A stretch of 64,000 nt of DNA. Source: Aureivirga sp. CE67 (lineage in GTDB: Bacteria; Bacteroidota; Bacteroidia; Flavobacteriales; Flavobacteriaceae). Where the stretch lies: contig NZ_JADOTV010000001.1 in assembly GCF_015767245.1 (NCBI RefSeq), forward strand, positions 556,896 through 620,895. Reading direction: 5' to 3'. How positions within the stretch are numbered: the stretch's first letter is position 1; every line of letters begins with the position of its first letter. Below are positions 34,794-46,488 of this stretch, piece after piece. The notes under the pieces were generated by a model. It saw only the letters and a program-made list of their open reading frames with translations. It was not told the DNA's origin and ran no database searches. A program made the translations under genes and the position numbers.

Positions 34794-35510
34794 TTAATTC
34801 TTTACACAGACAACTTGATTGCTGTACTTTAAATTCAACAACTTATATTTATTCTCTTTATTCTGAGCGATAAGATCTTTATATAATGCTTTTAAATTAT
34901 TAATCTTACTCTCTAGATTTTCTATTGTTCCCAATAAAACTTTTTGGTTTGCAATTCTTAGTTTTAAATAATATTCGTTTTTATTTGTTCTAGTAACTGC
35001 AATTACCTGCTTTTCTAAAAAAGCATCTTTCTTTATAAAATTCAATAATCTATGTACTTCTTCTAAATTATTTTCTCTTATATCTCCAGAAAACAAAGGT
35101 ACTCTTGCAGAGTAATTTTTAGAAAGTGGCATTTTTTCTCCTAATTGATCTATATAAAACACCTCTTTTTTTGTTTGAACTCTACCTATCGGTTCTCTTT
35201 GTTTTATTTTCGAGTGTAATTTTCCATCAACGGAAACATAAATATCAGCACTTTCAATCATCGGATGATTATTTACTTTTTCTTCCAATGACTTAACGTC
35301 AATTTTACTTTTCAATTGATTTTTAATATCAACTCGTTTTTCCTTTAAAATTTCAATCACATTTTCTGAAGTTAAGAAAAAGTTTTCACCTTTTTCAAAT
35401 TCAACAGAAACATCTGTAATCGTTCTTCTAGCATTTCTTATAGTTGCAAAACCATAAAGAAACGTTATAAAAACGATCAACATTAATGTTTTAATATGAC
35501 TAACCTTCAT
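34794..35510 (-). CDS. ftsQ: Cell division protein FtsQ/DivIB
   Basis: About 238 aa bitopic membrane protein: anchor at residues 6-22 ('IKTLMLIVFITFLYGFATI'), then a POTRA-like domain ('ITDVSVEFEKGENFFLTSENVIEIL', 'MIESADIYVSVDGKLHSKIKQREPIGRV'). It bridges early and late divisome parts with FtsL. ATG at 35510 preferred over a TTG six bases upstream. It overlaps murC by 11 bp. Assigned by position and topology, since sequence conservation in this family is low. Confidence 0.88.
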   Translation of the reverse strand: MKVSHIKTLMLIVFITFLYGFATIRNARRTITDVSVEFEKGENFFLTSENVIEILKEKRVDIKNQLKSKIDVKSLEEKVNNHPMIESADIYVSVDGKLHSKIKQREPIGRVQTKKEVFYIDQLGEKMPLSKNYSARVPLFSGDIRENNLEEVHRLLNFIKKDAFLEKQVIAVTRTNKNEYYLKLRIANQKVLLGTIENLESKINNLKALYKDLIAQNKENKYKLLNLKYSNQVVCVKN

Positions 35511-36846
35511 TTTCAAATTTACTTTGAACTTCCTTTATCACTTCTCCAATATCTCCAGCTCCTAGCATCAATACAACTTCAGCATCGGATTCTTTGATAT
35601 CTGTATATACGTTTTCTTTAGTTCCTAATTTCTTAGAATCTAAAGTAACTTTATCTAAAAGCCAGCTAGAGTTTACACCTTCAATAGGTAACTCTCTTGC
35701 TGGGTAAATATCTAACAATATTAATTCGTCAAATTTAGACAAACTTTCTGCAAAATCATCAGCAAAATCAAGAGTTCTAGAAAATAAGTGTGGCTGAAAA
35801 ACACCTAACACCTTCTTTCCAGGATACATCTCTCTAGCTGTGTCAATTACAGCATTTATTTCTGTTGGATGATGTGCGTAATCATCTATCAGAACAAAAT
35901 TCTCCGTATTAATTTTATATGAAAACCTTCGTTGAATTCCTTTAAATCTCTTTAAAGATGCTGCAATTTTTTCAATTGATACTCCATATTCACTCGCCAT
36001 TGCAATAGCAGCCAATGCATTTTTCACATTATGCATTCCTGGCAAAGGTAACTCAATATCGTAAAATGTAGTATTTGGGGATACAAGGTCAAAAGTATAA
36101 ACTCCATTACGAATTTGCAAATTTATAGCCCTATATTTTGCATTTTCTGAAAATCCGTATTTTATTCCCTCAATTAGTAAACTTTCTTCCACAAATAATG
36201 CTCTTTTAACATTATTTGAAAAATCCACAAATGTACTTTCTAATTCCTCTTTATTTCCATAAATATCCAAATGATCTGCATCCATAGAAGTAATACAGGC
36301 TACATCTGGAAAAAGCTTCATAAATGAGCGATCAAATTCATCAGCTTCTACTACAGAAATCTCATCTCCACCTAGAATTAAATTCGAATTATAATTCTCC
36401 GAAATCCCTCCTAAAAATGCCGTTGCATTAATTCCGTTATCATGTAAAATATGCCCTAACATTGTTGATGTAGTCGTCTTCCCATGTGTTCCAGCAACAG
36501 CTAAACAAAGTGAATCTCTCGTAATTTCTCCAAGAACTTCTGCTCTTTTTAAAATATGGAATCCATTTTCTTTAAAATAATTAAACTGTTTATGATCTTT
36601 TGGAATCGCTGGCGTATACACTACTAAAGTAGTTGCAGGTTCCAAAAATTCTGCAGGAATCACATCCAATCTATCTTCAAAATTGATTGTTATTCCTGTT
36701 TGTTGTAAAGCATTTGTAATAGGCGTCGAAGTTCTGTCATATCCTGCCACAAGCTTATTGTTATTCTTAAAATAACGTGCAAGCGAACTCATACCGATTC
36801 CTCCGATACCAATAAAATAAATTGTATGTATTCTAGTTAAATTCAA
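35500..36846 (-). CDS. murC: UDP-N-acetylmuramate-L-alanine ligase
   Basis: 448 aa cytosolic Mur ligase that adds L-Ala to UDP-MurNAc. N-terminal '[17 protein letters not shown]', ATP site '[14 protein letters not shown]' (about residue 118), '[12 protein letters not shown]', and '[12 protein letters not shown]' with the conserved His-His. The start codon is TTG at 36846 (TTGA overlap with the murG stop); the next Met is inside the GIGGIGMS loop, so it cannot be the start. Length is normal for the family. Confidence 0.96.
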   Translation of the reverse strand: MNLTRIHTIYFIGIGGIGMSSLARYFKNNNKLVAGYDRTSTPITNALQQTGITINFEDRLDVIPAEFLEPATTLVVYTPAIPKDHKQFNYFKENGFHILKRAEVLGEITRDSLCLAVAGTHGKTTTSTMLGHILHDNGINATAFLGGISENYNSNLILGGDEISVVEADEFDRSFMKLFPDVACITSMDADHLDIYGNKEELESTFVDFSNNVKRALFVEESLLIEGIKYGFSENAKYRAINLQIRNGVYTFDLVSPNTTFYDIELPLPGMHNVKNALAAIAMASEYGVSIEKIAASLKRFKGIQRRFSYKINTENFVLIDDYAHHPTEINAVIDTAREMYPGKKVLGVFQPHLFSRTLDFADDFAESLSKFDELILLDIYPARELPIEGVNSSWLLDKVTLDSKKLGTKENVYTDIKESDAEVVLMLGAGDIGEVIKEVQSKFENEG

Positions 36847-37934
36847 TTTAATAATAATTCTATTTCGTTTACTATATCTTTCGTCGCATTTGGTAAAGCA
36901 AGTTTTTTAATATTTTCAGCTAAAACTTTTTGATAAGAATTATCTGAAATTAAACTTTGAAACACCAACTGAAAAGAATCTAACTCAGATTCTTTAATCA
37001 TTATTGCGCCATTATGATCAACAATTGCTTGTGCATTTTTCGTTTGATGATCTTCTGCTACATTCGGTGATGGAATAAATATCGTTGGTTTTCCAACTAA
37101 ACATAATTCTGAAATAGAACTTGCACCAGCTCGACTGATTATAAAATCCGAAGCTGCATATACCAAATTCATTTCATTTAGAAAAGCATGAACTTGAACT
37201 CCATCTAATTCATCATACTTTTTATATTGCTCGTAATACAGTTTTCCTGTTTGCCAGATTACTTGAATATCTCTTTCTACAAGCCAACCAATATTTTCAG
37301 CAATTAGTTTATTTACATTTCTTGCTCCTAAGCTTCCTCCTAGAATTAATAATGTTTTCTTTTCTTTATCTAAATTAAAACGTTCTAAAGCCTTATTTCT
37401 GTATTCTGACACATTTAGTAAGTCATTCCTTACAGGGTTTCCTGTTTTTATTATTTTATTTTTTGGAAAAAACCTATCTAAATTGTCATATGCAACACAT
37501 ATTTTATCTACTTTTTTAGATAAAAGCTTATTTGTAATCCCTGGAAATGAGTTTTGTTCTTGAATTAAAGTAGGAATTCCCTTTCCGCTTGCAACTTGTA
37601 AAGTTGGCCCACTAGCAAACCCTCCTGTTCCAATAACTACATCTGGTTTAAATTTTCTAATAATTCCTTTAGCTTTCATAATACTTGAAACTAACTTAAA
37701 AGGAAACATTAAATTTTTTAAAGACAAACTTCTTTGTATTCCAGAAATCCATAATCCTTTAATCTCGTAACCTGCTTGTGGAACTTTTTCCATTTCCATT
37801 CGGTCACTTGCTCCAACAAATAAAAAATTTGCATCCGGATAACGTTCTTTAATTTCATTCGCTATCGCAATTGCTGGATAAATATGTCCACCTGTTCCAC
37901 CTCCACTCAGTAATATGTTAACCGATTTTTTCAT
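36843..37934 (-). CDS. murG: Lipid II synthase (UDP-GlcNAc transferase) MurG
   Basis: 363 aa GT-B glycosyltransferase that converts lipid I to lipid II on the inner leaflet. '[21 protein letters not shown]' is the N-terminal signature, '[14 protein letters not shown]' the acceptor-side loop, '[26 protein letters not shown]' the donor-binding motif. Overlaps ftsW by 17 bp and murC by 4 bp, showing a tight operon. Confidence 0.96.
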   Translation of the reverse strand: MKKSVNILLSGGGTGGHIYPAIAIANEIKERYPDANFLFVGASDRMEMEKVPQAGYEIKGLWISGIQRSLSLKNLMFPFKLVSSIMKAKGIIRKFKPDVVIGTGGFASGPTLQVASGKGIPTLIQEQNSFPGITNKLLSKKVDKICVAYDNLDRFFPKNKIIKTGNPVRNDLLNVSEYRNKALERFNLDKEKKTLLILGGSLGARNVNKLIAENIGWLVERDIQVIWQTGKLYYEQYKKYDELDGVQVHAFLNEMNLVYAASDFIISRAGASSISELCLVGKPTIFIPSPNVAEDHQTKNAQAIVDHNGAIMIKESELDSFQLVFQSLISDNSYQKVLAENIKKLALPNATKDIVNEIELLLN

Positions 37935-39141
37935 TCAATATTTGTAAAGGATTATCGTATAAATTTTTATTATCTTTTTCTTCTATTTCTTCAAAATCTT
38001 CTGAAGTTTCTTCATCTCTAGCTGCACTTACACTAAGAACAATTCCAAGTGCAATACAAGTCATCCAAATCGAAGTTCCTCCACTACTAATCAATGGTAG
38101 TGTCTGTCCTGTAACTGGTACAAGATTTACAGCAACTCCCATATTTACCATAGCTTGAAAAACTATGGGGAGACCGACTCCAACTACAACTAGAGTTGCA
38201 AAAATGGTCGATGCTTTTTGTGCTACAATTATAATTCTAACTAACAATAGGAAATATAATGTAACAATAACAAAAGCTCCTATAAGTCCTGCTTCTTCTA
38301 CAATAATTGGAAAAATAAAATCTGAAGTAGATTGTGGCATAAAATTTTTCAAAACACTTTTTCCAAAACCTCTTCCTGTTACTCCTCCACTTACAATTGC
38401 TTCTTTTGCTTTTTCTACTTGATAATTACTTTCTGTTTCTCCTGAAAAAAAGTTCTCAACACGTTTAATCCATGTATCCACACGGTTTGGTGCAATTTCT
38501 GGAAATGCTTTAAAAGTTAAAACAAAAACCATTAAAACAACGATTCCTGAGCCTAAAATACCTAGTAAATATTTCCAAGGATAACCTCCTATAAAACAAA
38601 CTAAAAGTACCATTACAAACAAAATAGCTGTTGTTGAAAAGTTTGCTGGCAATATTAATGCTAAAACTACAGCAACTGGCACCCAAAGCTTCCAAATACT
38701 TTCTTTAAAATCAATATCTTCATTCTTTCTTTGGGCTAAATATCTTGCTACATAAATCATTAAAACTACACTTGCCAATGTAGAAGGCTGAAAAGTAAAA
38801 TTCACTATTGGTATCCGCACCCATCTACTTGCATTTGCTCCACCTATTGTTGTTCCTTGCAGCAAAGTATAGACTAACAATGGAATTACAATATAAAGCA
38901 TCAAAATAGATCCTCCACTGAAATATCGATATGGAATTTTATGTACAAAATAGATTATTCCGAAACCAAAAAACAATAAAAAGGCATGTTTAAGCAAATG
39001 TCCCGTCGTCGTTCCATTTCCTACAACATAAACTAAATTAGTACTTGCACTATAAATTGGCATAAACGAAAAAATCGCTAATGTCGCAACTACAGCCCAA
39101 ATAACTCTATCTCCTTTTAAGTGTTTTAATAATTCCTTCAT
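37918..39141 (-). CDS. ftsW: Peptidoglycan glycosyltransferase FtsW
   Basis: 407 aa SEDS-family membrane protein with about ten spans. '[34 protein letters not shown]' and the late '[25 protein letters not shown]' are the SEDS hallmarks; the catalytic Asp region sits in the large loop before '[13 protein letters not shown]'. It polymerises lipid II at the septum together with FtsI. A short acidic cytosolic tail follows the last helix. Confidence 0.95.
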   Translation of the reverse strand: MKELLKHLKGDRVIWAVVATLAIFSFMPIYSASTNLVYVVGNGTTTGHLLKHAFLLFFGFGIIYFVHKIPYRYFSGGSILMLYIVIPLLVYTLLQGTTIGGANASRWVRIPIVNFTFQPSTLASVVLMIYVARYLAQRKNEDIDFKESIWKLWVPVAVVLALILPANFSTTAILFVMVLLVCFIGGYPWKYLLGILGSGIVVLMVFVLTFKAFPEIAPNRVDTWIKRVENFFSGETESNYQVEKAKEAIVSGGVTGRGFGKSVLKNFMPQSTSDFIFPIIVEEAGLIGAFVIVTLYFLLLVRIIIVAQKASTIFATLVVVGVGLPIVFQAMVNMGVAVNLVPVTGQTLPLISSGGTSIWMTCIALGIVLSVSAARDEETSEDFEEIEEKDNKNLYDNPLQILNEKIG

Positions 39142-39146
39142 AAAAC

Positions 39147-40478
39147 TTACAATTCTCTAACTGCATTTTTAAATTGTGTTCCTCGATCTTCGTAGCTTGA
39201 AAACAAATCAAAACTTGCACAAGCTGGAGATAATAAAACAGCGTCTCCTTTTTCTGCAATTCGATATGCTTTTCGAACAGCTTCCTCTGCACTTAACGAT
39301 TCTTCTATCGTTTCTATTACATTTCCAAAAGTGTCAATGATCTTTTGATTATCAACTCCAAGACATATAATAGCTTTTACTTTTTCTCTGACTAATGGCA
39401 TTAACTCCATATAATCATTTCCTTTATCAACTCCTCCAACAATCCAAACTGTTGGTTTATTCATACTTTCTAAAGCATAATATGTTGCATTTACATTTGT
39501 TGCTTTAGAATCATTTATATATTGTACTCCACAAATTTTTAAAACAGATTCCAAACGATGTTCTGCTCCTTCAAAATCTTCTAAACTTTCGCGAATTATT
39601 TCATTTTCTACTTTAAATAGCTGCGCTGTCATTCCGGCTGCCATTGCATTCTTCATGTTATGCTTACCTTGTATTGCTAATGCTGCTATTCCCATAGTAA
39701 AAGTTTCTGTATTTATGTTTAATACTAAATTATCGCCGTCTAGATATGCTCCTTTATCTAATTTTCTTGAAACTGAAAAAGGTAACAACTGAGCTTTTAC
39801 TTCATTATTTTCCAACCAATTTTGAATCACAGGATCATCTGCATCATAAATCAGATAATCTTCTTCTGTCTGATTCATTGTAATTCGAAACTTTGAAGCA
39901 ACATAGTTTTCCATTTTATAATCATATCGATCTAAATGATCTGGAGTAATATTGGTAATAATCGCAACTTTTGGTCGAAATTTCTCAATACCATCCAACT
40001 GAAAACTACTTAATTCTAAAACATAACTTTCAAAAGAATCTTTTAAAACACTAGCTGCAAAACTATCTCCGATATTTCCTGCAATACCAATATTTAAATT
40101 TCCTTTTTTAAGTATATGATGCGTAAGCAAAGTTGTTGTTGTTTTTCCATTTGAACCTGTAATACCTACAATTTTTGCATCTGTATATTTTACAGCAAAT
40201 TCAATCTCAGAAATCACTGGAATTCCTTTTTCTTTTAATTCTTGAATCAAAGAAATTTTATCAGGAATCCCTGGACTTTTCATTACTTCATCAGCTTGAA
40301 AAATCTTTTCTAAAGAATGTTTTTTTTCTTCAAATGGAATCTCATTATCTAAAAGAACTTTTTTATATTTTTCCTTTATTTCACTTTTGTCTGAAACAAA
40401 AACTTCAAATCCTTTACTTTTTGCAAGTAATGCTGTTCCAACACCACTTTCTCCTGCACCTAAAACGACTAATTTCAT
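39147..40478 (-). CDS. murD: UDP-N-acetylmuramoyl-L-alanine-D-glutamate ligase
   Basis: 443 aa. N-terminal 'LVVLGAGESGVGTALLAKS', ATP site 'VGITGSNGKTTTTLLTHHIL', 'LELSSFQLDGIEKFRPKVAIITNITPDHLDRY' and C-terminal 'LLSPACASFDLFSSYEDRG', all typical of MurD, which adds D-Glu to the growing precursor. Five bp separate it from ftsW and one from mraY. Confidence 0.96.
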   Translation of the reverse strand: MKLVVLGAGESGVGTALLAKSKGFEVFVSDKSEIKEKYKKVLLDNEIPFEEKKHSLEKIFQADEVMKSPGIPDKISLIQELKEKGIPVISEIEFAVKYTDAKIVGITGSNGKTTTTLLTHHILKKGNLNIGIAGNIGDSFAASVLKDSFESYVLELSSFQLDGIEKFRPKVAIITNITPDHLDRYDYKMENYVASKFRITMNQTEEDYLIYDADDPVIQNWLENNEVKAQLLPFSVSRKLDKGAYLDGDNLVLNINTETFTMGIAALAIQGKHNMKNAMAAGMTAQLFKVENEIIRESLEDFEGAEHRLESVLKICGVQYINDSKATNVNATYYALESMNKPTVWIVGGVDKGNDYMELMPLVREKVKAIICLGVDNQKIIDTFGNVIETIEESLSAEEAVRKAYRIAEKGDAVLLSPACASFDLFSSYEDRGTQFKNAVREL

Positions 40479-40479
40479 C

Positions 40480-41721
40480 TTATCTCAACTTCAATGTAAC
40501 AATTGTAATCACTGCCAACATAATTCCGATAATCCAGAATCTGTTTACAATTTTACTTTCATGATAACCAAGTTTTTGATAATGGTGATGCAGTGGCGCC
40601 ATTTTAAATATTCTTCGCCCTTCTCCGTATTTCTTCTTCGTATATTTAAAAAAGCTTACTTGCATTACAACAGATAAATTTTCAATTAAGAAAATTCCTG
40701 CTAACACTGGAATCAATAATTCTTTTCTTACTGCAATTGCTAAAACTGCTATTATTCCTCCAATAGTCAAACTTCCTGTATCTCCCATAAAAACTTGTGC
40801 TGGATAAGTATTATACCATAAGAATCCAACCAAACCACCAGTCATTGCACTGATAAATACAGTCATTTCTCCAGAGTTTGGAATATACATTACATTCAGA
40901 TAATCAGAGAAAACAATATTTCCTGAAACCCATGCAAAGATTCCTAAAGTAGCTACAATTATGGCGGAAGAACCTGCTGCTAATCCATCAATCCCATCGG
41001 TCAGATTTGCTCCATTGGAAACTGCTGTGATAATAAAAATCACTAAAGGAATAAAAATTAACCAAGAATATTGACGTAAATTATCGCTAATAGAACCTAA
41101 AATTGAACTATAATCCAACTCATTATTTTTTAAGAATGGTATTGTAGTTTTCATCGATTTATGTGCCTCTCCAAAAACTTTTGTAGCATCGTGTGTTTGA
41201 TCTGTTTGTTCAATTTGAGCTACTTCTTCTTTTGGTAATTTTTCTTTAATAGTAACATGTGGATTGAAATATAACATTCCTCCTACTATTAAACCTAAAC
41301 CAACTTGACCAAGAACTTTAAAACGTCCTTTTAATCCTTCTTTATCTTTTTTAAAGACTTTTATATAATCATCAATAAATCCAATTGCTCCCATCCAAAC
41401 TGTGGTAATAATCAAAATAATGATGTAAATATTATCTAGTTTATTAAATAATAAAACAGGAATTAATGTTGCTAGAATAATAATTATTCCTCCCATTGTT
41501 GGAGTTCCAGCTTTTTCTACTTGTCCTGTTAATCCTAAATCTCTTACAGATTCTCCAATTTGTTGTTTTCGTAAAAAGTTAATAATTCTCTTTCCGAAAA
41601 TTGTCGAAATCAAAATTGAGAAAACAAATGCCATCGCAGAACGGAATGTCAAATATTGAAACACTCCTGCTCCCGTCAGTTGATAATGTTTGTCTAAATA
41701 TTCAAATAAATAATAAAGCAT
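40480..41721 (-). CDS. mraY: Phospho-MurNAc-pentapeptide translocase MraY
   Basis: 413 aa with about ten membrane spans. It moves phospho-MurNAc-pentapeptide to undecaprenyl phosphate to make lipid I. '[12 protein letters not shown]', '[14 protein letters not shown]' (Asp-Asp motif), '[17 protein letters not shown]' and '[17 protein letters not shown]' (metal-binding His cluster) are intact. Residues 135-185 hold an extra soluble loop compared with E. coli MraY, as is normal in Bacteroidota. Confidence 0.96.
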   Translation of the reverse strand: MLYYLFEYLDKHYQLTGAGVFQYLTFRSAMAFVFSILISTIFGKRIINFLRKQQIGESVRDLGLTGQVEKAGTPTMGGIIIILATLIPVLLFNKLDNIYIIILIITTVWMGAIGFIDDYIKVFKKDKEGLKGRFKVLGQVGLGLIVGGMLYFNPHVTIKEKLPKEEVAQIEQTDQTHDATKVFGEAHKSMKTTIPFLKNNELDYSSILGSISDNLRQYSWLIFIPLVIFIITAVSNGANLTDGIDGLAAGSSAIIVATLGIFAWVSGNIVFSDYLNVMYIPNSGEMTVFISAMTGGLVGFLWYNTYPAQVFMGDTGSLTIGGIIAVLAIAVRKELLIPVLAGIFLIENLSVVMQVSFFKYTKKKYGEGRRIFKMAPLHHHYQKLGYHESKIVNRFWIIGIMLAVITIVTLKLR

Positions 41722-41731
41722 TCTTTCTTCT

Positions 41732-43198
41732 CTAAATTTTAACTTGTTCTAAAAATATTTTTTCTACAACTTGATAATCATCAAAATTGTTTCTTATTCC
41801 GTTTATCTCTTGATATGTTTCATGTCCTTTTCCTGCTACTAAAACGATATCCGATTTATCAGCCAATTTAATCGCCATTCGAATTGCTTGTTCCCTATCT
41901 GGAATCGAAACTACTTTTGGTTTATTTTCTGGTAAAACTCCCGCAATAATTTGATTTAAAATCTGAATTTCATCTTCAGTTCTTGGATTATCAGAAGTAA
42001 AAACTACCTGATCACTCAAATTAGAAGCAATTTGTCCCATTTTTGGACGTTTTTCAGCATCACGATCTCCTCCACAACCAACAACGGTAATCACATTTGC
42101 TCTTTCATCTTTGATATCATGAATTGTTTCCAATACATTTTTCAGAGCATCAGGTGTGTGTGCATAATCGATAATTGCAATCGTTCCATTTGGTGAAATC
42201 TGGTATTGAAAACGACCAGAAACTGTTTCTAATTCACTCAAAAGTTCCATTGCTCTTAATTGCTCTAAACCTAAAAGTTGTGCAACTCCATAAATCGCTA
42301 ATAAATTATATGCATTAAAAGATCCAATTAATCTTGTCCAAACTGGCATATTATTAATTTCAATACAAATTCCAGAAATTTGATTTTCTAGAACTTTTCC
42401 TTTGAAATCTGCCATTGTTTTTAAAGCATATGTATATTTATTCGCTTTTGTATTTTGAAGCATGATTGAACCATTTCTGTCATCAATATTTACCAAAGCA
42501 AAAGCTTCTTTAGATAAATTATCAAACAACATTTTCTTCACATCACGATATTCTTTAAAAGTCTCGTGATAATCTAAATGATCATGTGTTAGATTGGTAA
42601 AAACAGCTCCATCAAAATTTAAAGCTTCTGTTCTATTTTGATGAATTCCATGAGAACTCACTTCCATAAAACAATGTGTCACACCAGCATCCACCATTTT
42701 TCTCATCAAAAAATTAATTGATAAAGAATCTGGAGTTGTGTGTGTTGCATTTATATCTTCGTCGTGTATTTTATTTACAACTGTTGATAAAAGTCCAGTC
42801 TTGAAACCAGCTTTTTCAAATAAATTATACAACAATGTAGCAATTGTTGTTTTTCCATTTGTACCAGTAATTCCAACCAACTTCAGCTCTTTCGAAGGAT
42901 TTCCATAAAAATTGGAAGCCATTCTTGCTAAAGCTTTTGTCGAACTTTGTACAATTATATAGGTAATAGTATCTTTTGTTTCCTTTGGTTTTTCTTCACA
43001 AACAATCACAGAAGCTCCCAATTCTATTGCTTTTTCTATATATCGATGTCCATCAACAATAGTTCCTCTAACTGCAACAAAAATGTCATTTTCTGTAACT
43101 TTTCTAGAATCAAAAGTTATATTATTAATAGGTGTATCCATATTTCCTAGAATTTCTTCTATGGATACATTTAATAATATGTCTTTTAATAATTTCAT
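41732..43198 (-). CDS. murE: UDP-MurNAc-tripeptide synthetase, meso-DAP-adding
   Basis: 488 aa. ATP site '[20 protein letters not shown]', '[34 protein letters not shown]' region, and the DNPR motif ('[11 protein letters not shown]') that selects meso-diaminopimelate rather than lysine. So the cell wall should be of the DAP type, as in other Bacteroidota. It sits between ftsI (37 bp gap) and mraY (10 bp gap). Confidence 0.96.
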   Translation of the reverse strand: MKLLKDILLNVSIEEILGNMDTPINNITFDSRKVTENDIFVAVRGTIVDGHRYIEKAIELGASVIVCEEKPKETKDTITYIIVQSSTKALARMASNFYGNPSKELKLVGITGTNGKTTIATLLYNLFEKAGFKTGLLSTVVNKIHDEDINATHTTPDSLSINFLMRKMVDAGVTHCFMEVSSHGIHQNRTEALNFDGAVFTNLTHDHLDYHETFKEYRDVKKMLFDNLSKEAFALVNIDDRNGSIMLQNTKANKYTYALKTMADFKGKVLENQISGICIEINNMPVWTRLIGSFNAYNLLAIYGVAQLLGLEQLRAMELLSELETVSGRFQYQISPNGTIAIIDYAHTPDALKNVLETIHDIKDERANVITVVGCGGDRDAEKRPKMGQIASNLSDQVVFTSDNPRTEDEIQILNQIIAGVLPENKPKVVSIPDREQAIRMAIKLADKSDIVLVAGKGHETYQEINGIRNNFDDYQVVEKIFLEQVKI

Positions 43199-43235
43199 AC
43201 TTCCTTTGTTAGATCAATTCTTTATTCCTTTAATT

Positions 43236-45254
43236 CTACAATAAATCCAAATAAATTGTATTACCCTTTTTTATTTTTTCTCCATTTTTAATAGACTGTT
43301 TCTTTACGACTCCAGTCCCTTTATACTTCACATTTAAACCTAAATTTTCTAAGATTGAAATTGCATCCATCCCTGGCATTCCAACTACATTAGGTACAAT
43401 TGTTATATACTTTTCAGAAACTTCAAAATACTTCTCAAACTTATTGTCTAGTTTTTCAGAGTTTACCGTTCCTGACTCCATTTCAATTTCTGAAGGAGTA
43501 TCCGTATAAATCTTTTGCGCAATTTTCTTAAAAACAGGCGCAGCTACTGTAGCACCATAATATCCTTTTGATTTTAAAGGCTCATGAATTACTACAATAC
43601 AAGAATATTTAGGCTCATCTGCAGGAAAATAACCTACAAACGATGAAATATATTTTTGGTTTGAATAATATCCTCCTCCAATCTTTTTTCCATTTGCATC
43701 TCTTTCAATTGGAATCCACTTTTTAGCAGTTCCAGTTTTCCCAGCCATAGAAAAATTTGAAGTATAAATATTTTTTGCTGTTCCACGTTTCACAACGTTT
43801 TCCATCATGACTTTTACTTTATCAATTGTTTCCTGTGAACAAATTTCATCTTCCAATACAGTTCTATCAAAAGTTTCTACCACGGCATTTTGATCACGTA
43901 ATTCTTTGATGAATTGGGGTTTTACCATTTCACCATTATTCGCAATTGCATTATAAAAGGTTAATGTTTGAAGTGGAGTAAGTGAAACTCCATATCCCCA
44001 AGCCATCCATTGTAATGAAATTCTTGACCAATCTTTATCAGATGGTTTTCTGATTTTTGGTTTTCCTTCTCCTTTTATTTCAAGTCCAATCTGTTTATCC
44101 AATCGCATTTTAGTTAATCCATCTACAAATTTCTTTGGATTATTTTTATAATGTTCTTGAATAACTTTTACAATTCCAATATTCGATGAAACTTCAAAGG
44201 TTTTGGCAACCGAAATTTTACCAAAACCTCCTGCATGCGAATCAATCACATTGCTATTATATACTTTATAAACTCCATTCCCAGTGTTTACCACTTGTCC
44301 TGTATCAATTACTTGATCCTCCAAAGCAACTACCAAACTCATCAACTTAAATGTTGATCCTGGTTCATGAGATTCATAAACTGCATAATTTCTTTTCTCG
44401 TAATAGTTCCCTTTAGATGTTCTTGCAAGATTCGAAATTGCTTTAATTTCCCCTGTTTTGGTTTCCATTACAACAACTGAGCCATGTTCTGCCTCAAATT
44501 TATGCATCTGCTCCATAAGCGCAGTACTTGCAATGTCTTGAATATTCACATCGATAGTTGTAACTACATCTTGTCCATCTTTTGGTTCTACTTCATTGTC
44601 ATCATTGATAGGCTTATATAAATCTTTTGCGATTTTCTGCTTCATTCTCCATCCAGAAGTACCTTTTAAATACTTACTAAACGCACCCTCAATTCCAACT
44701 CTCCCTCTATAATCATCATATCCAATTGTTCGCTCTGCAACTTTTCCTAGTGGATGTTCTCTTACAGTACTTTGTTCTGCAATAAATCCACCACGATGAA
44801 GTCCTCTTCTAAAAATTGGAAAACTTTTCATTTTCAAATAATCATTATATCCCAAACCTCTTGCGATAAATAGATATCTATTTTTATTTTTTCGAGCTCT
44901 TTTTATTTTATTTTTAAAATGTTTTGGAGTATTTCCTAACATTTTGGCCAACTCGATAGAAAGAGAATCTATATTTTTTTTAAATAAATCATCCGAAATA
45001 TTTGGTGAAGCAGCGTCCATTCGAATTTCATATTTAGTAACAGATGTTGCTAACAAACTTCCGTCTTCGGCATAAACATTCCCTCTATTTGCATGAATTG
45101 TATCTCGTTTTACTTCATTTGCAGATAGACTTCGATATTTATCTCCTTCACTAAATTGAATATTGAAAATTTTAAAAATAATAGACACAAAGAATACTAA
45201 CATCAATGTAAATATGATGTAAAGTCGTTTCAATATGTACTTTTTCTCAACCAA
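43236..45254 (-). CDS. ftsI: Division-specific transpeptidase FtsI (PBP3) with PASTA domain
   Basis: 672 aa. One membrane anchor near residues 10-28, a pedestal domain, then a transpeptidase domain: 'EPGSTFKLMSL' carries the active-site Ser (SxxK), 'SSNIGIV' the SxN and 'GKTGTAKKW' the KTG motif. The C-terminal 60 residues form one PASTA domain ('VPNVVGMPGMDAISILENLGL'). It starts with TTG at 45254: a stop lies four codons upstream and no ATG occurs before the anchor. It cross-links septal peptidoglycan with FtsW. Confidence 0.94.
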   Translation of the reverse strand: MVEKKYILKRLYIIFTLMLVFFVSIIFKIFNIQFSEGDKYRSLSANEVKRDTIHANRGNVYAEDGSLLATSVTKYEIRMDAASPNISDDLFKKNIDSLSIELAKMLGNTPKHFKNKIKRARKNKNRYLFIARGLGYNDYLKMKSFPIFRRGLHRGGFIAEQSTVREHPLGKVAERTIGYDDYRGRVGIEGAFSKYLKGTSGWRMKQKIAKDLYKPINDDNEVEPKDGQDVVTTIDVNIQDIASTALMEQMHKFEAEHGSVVVMETKTGEIKAISNLARTSKGNYYEKRNYAVYESHEPGSTFKLMSLVVALEDQVIDTGQVVNTGNGVYKVYNSNVIDSHAGGFGKISVAKTFEVSSNIGIVKVIQEHYKNNPKKFVDGLTKMRLDKQIGLEIKGEGKPKIRKPSDKDWSRISLQWMAWGYGVSLTPLQTLTFYNAIANNGEMVKPQFIKELRDQNAVVETFDRTVLEDEICSQETIDKVKVMMENVVKRGTAKNIYTSNFSMAGKTGTAKKWIPIERDANGKKIGGGYYSNQKYISSFVGYFPADEPKYSCIVVIHEPLKSKGYYGATVAAPVFKKIAQKIYTDTPSEIEMESGTVNSEKLDNKFEKYFEVSEKYITIVPNVVGMPGMDAISILENLGLNVKYKGTGVVKKQSIKNGEKIKKGNTIYLDLL

Positions 45255-45256
45255 TA

Positions 45257-45589
45257 CTAATCTTCTTTAGTTATTACTTTTATTTTTTTTGGTGGATGTC
45301 CTAAAGGATGCAAACCTTTTTCTGATACTTTTTCTCTGATGGTAGATTCGAGTTTTAGTTTTACAACTTTCGAACGGTTATCTACATACTCTGCTCTCAA
45401 CTTTAACAACTCTTTATTGAGGTTATTAATTGTCATTATCTTTTGATCTGCCTTATGAGAACTTCCAATCATTATTAAAAACAATAGAACTACAAAAACA
45501 ATAATTTGCCAATTTCTGATAGAATCTTTACTTACAAGAAACTTTACCTTTAAGAAATCATAAATTTTTTGTTTTAATAATTGCATCAT
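45257..45589 (-). CDS. ftsL: FtsL-like cell division protein
   Basis: 110 aa, one membrane span ('WQIIVFVVLLFLIMIG'), a Lys-rich cytosolic start and a coiled-coil periplasmic part ('NNLNKELLKLRAEYVDNRSKVVKLKLESTIREKV' region). The C-terminal 'GLHPLGHPPKKIKV' matches the phrase seen in flavobacterial FtsL. Assigned by position between rsmH and ftsI and by topology; primary sequence is poorly conserved in this family. Confidence 0.82.
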   Translation of the reverse strand: MMQLLKQKIYDFLKVKFLVSKDSIRNWQIIVFVVLLFLIMIGSSHKADQKIMTINNLNKELLKLRAEYVDNRSKVVKLKLESTIREKVSEKGLHPLGHPPKKIKVITKED

Positions 45590-45591
45590 AA

Positions 45592-46488
45592 TTAAATACG
45601 TTTTGCGATTCTTAATTTGGCGCTTCGAGCTCTGTTGTTTTGTTTTATTTCTTCATTTGTTGGAATAATCATTTTTCCAACTTTTTTGAAAGGAACACTT
45701 ACATTTCCGAAAAAATCTTTTTCTGGTTCCCCATCAAACATTCCATTTCTAATAAATCTTTTCACCAAACGATCTTCTAAAGAATGGTAAGAAATCACAC
45801 TTAATCTTCCATTTTTTTCTAATAAATCAGTAGTTTGTAATAAAAATTCTTTTAAAACTTCCAACTCTTGATTTACTTCGATACGAATCGCTTGATAAAT
45901 TTGAGCTAAAATTTTATGCGCTTTTGATTCAGGTAAAAATTGTTTCAAAGCTTCTTTTAACTGAAAACTCGTCTTGATTGGCGAATCTTCACGAACTTCT
46001 ACAATTCTACTTGCAATTGCTCTAGAATTTCTTAACTCTCCATATTGAAATAAAATATTTGCTATTTCACTTTCTTCGTAGTTATTTACAATCTCATATG
46101 CCGAAAGACCATCACTTTGGTTCATTCGCATATCTAGCTCTCCATCAAACCTCGTAGAGAAACCTCTTTCTGCAGCATCAAACTGATGTGATGAAACTCC
46201 TAAATCTCCTAAAATTCCATCCACTTTTTGTACACCATAAAATCGTAAATAACGACTTATGAATCTAAAGTTTTGAGGAATTAAAGTAAATCTTGGATCG
46301 TCAATAATATTTCTCTGTGCATCTTCATCCTGATCAAAAGCGAATAATTTCCCATTTTCTCCAAGTCTACTCAAAATTTCTCTTGAGTGTCCTCCTCCTC
46401 CAAATGTAACATCTACATACGTTCCATCTGGTTTGATATCCAATCCATCTACACTTTCTTTCAACAACACAGGGTTATGATATTCCAT
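45592..46488 (-). CDS. rsmH: 16S rRNA (cytosine(1402)-N(4))-methyltransferase
   Basis: About 298 aa. SAM-binding 'YVDVTFGGGGHSREIL', 'FAFDQDEDA', 'VDGILGDLGVSSHQFDAAERGFS' and 'ISYHSLEDRLVKRF' are the RsmH (MraW) signature. It methylates C1402 in the ribosome decoding site. The ATG at 46488 is chosen over an upstream TTG; the gene overlaps mraZ by 14 bp. Confidence 0.96.
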   Translation of the reverse strand: MEYHNPVLLKESVDGLDIKPDGTYVDVTFGGGGHSREILSRLGENGKLFAFDQDEDAQRNIIDDPRFTLIPQNFRFISRYLRFYGVQKVDGILGDLGVSSHQFDAAERGFSTRFDGELDMRMNQSDGLSAYEIVNNYEESEIANILFQYGELRNSRAIASRIVEVREDSPIKTSFQLKEALKQFLPESKAHKILAQIYQAIRIEVNQELEVLKEFLLQTTDLLEKNGRLSVISYHSLEDRLVKRFIRNGMFDGEPEKDFFGNVSVPFKKVGKMIIPTNEEIKQNNRARSAKLRIAKRI

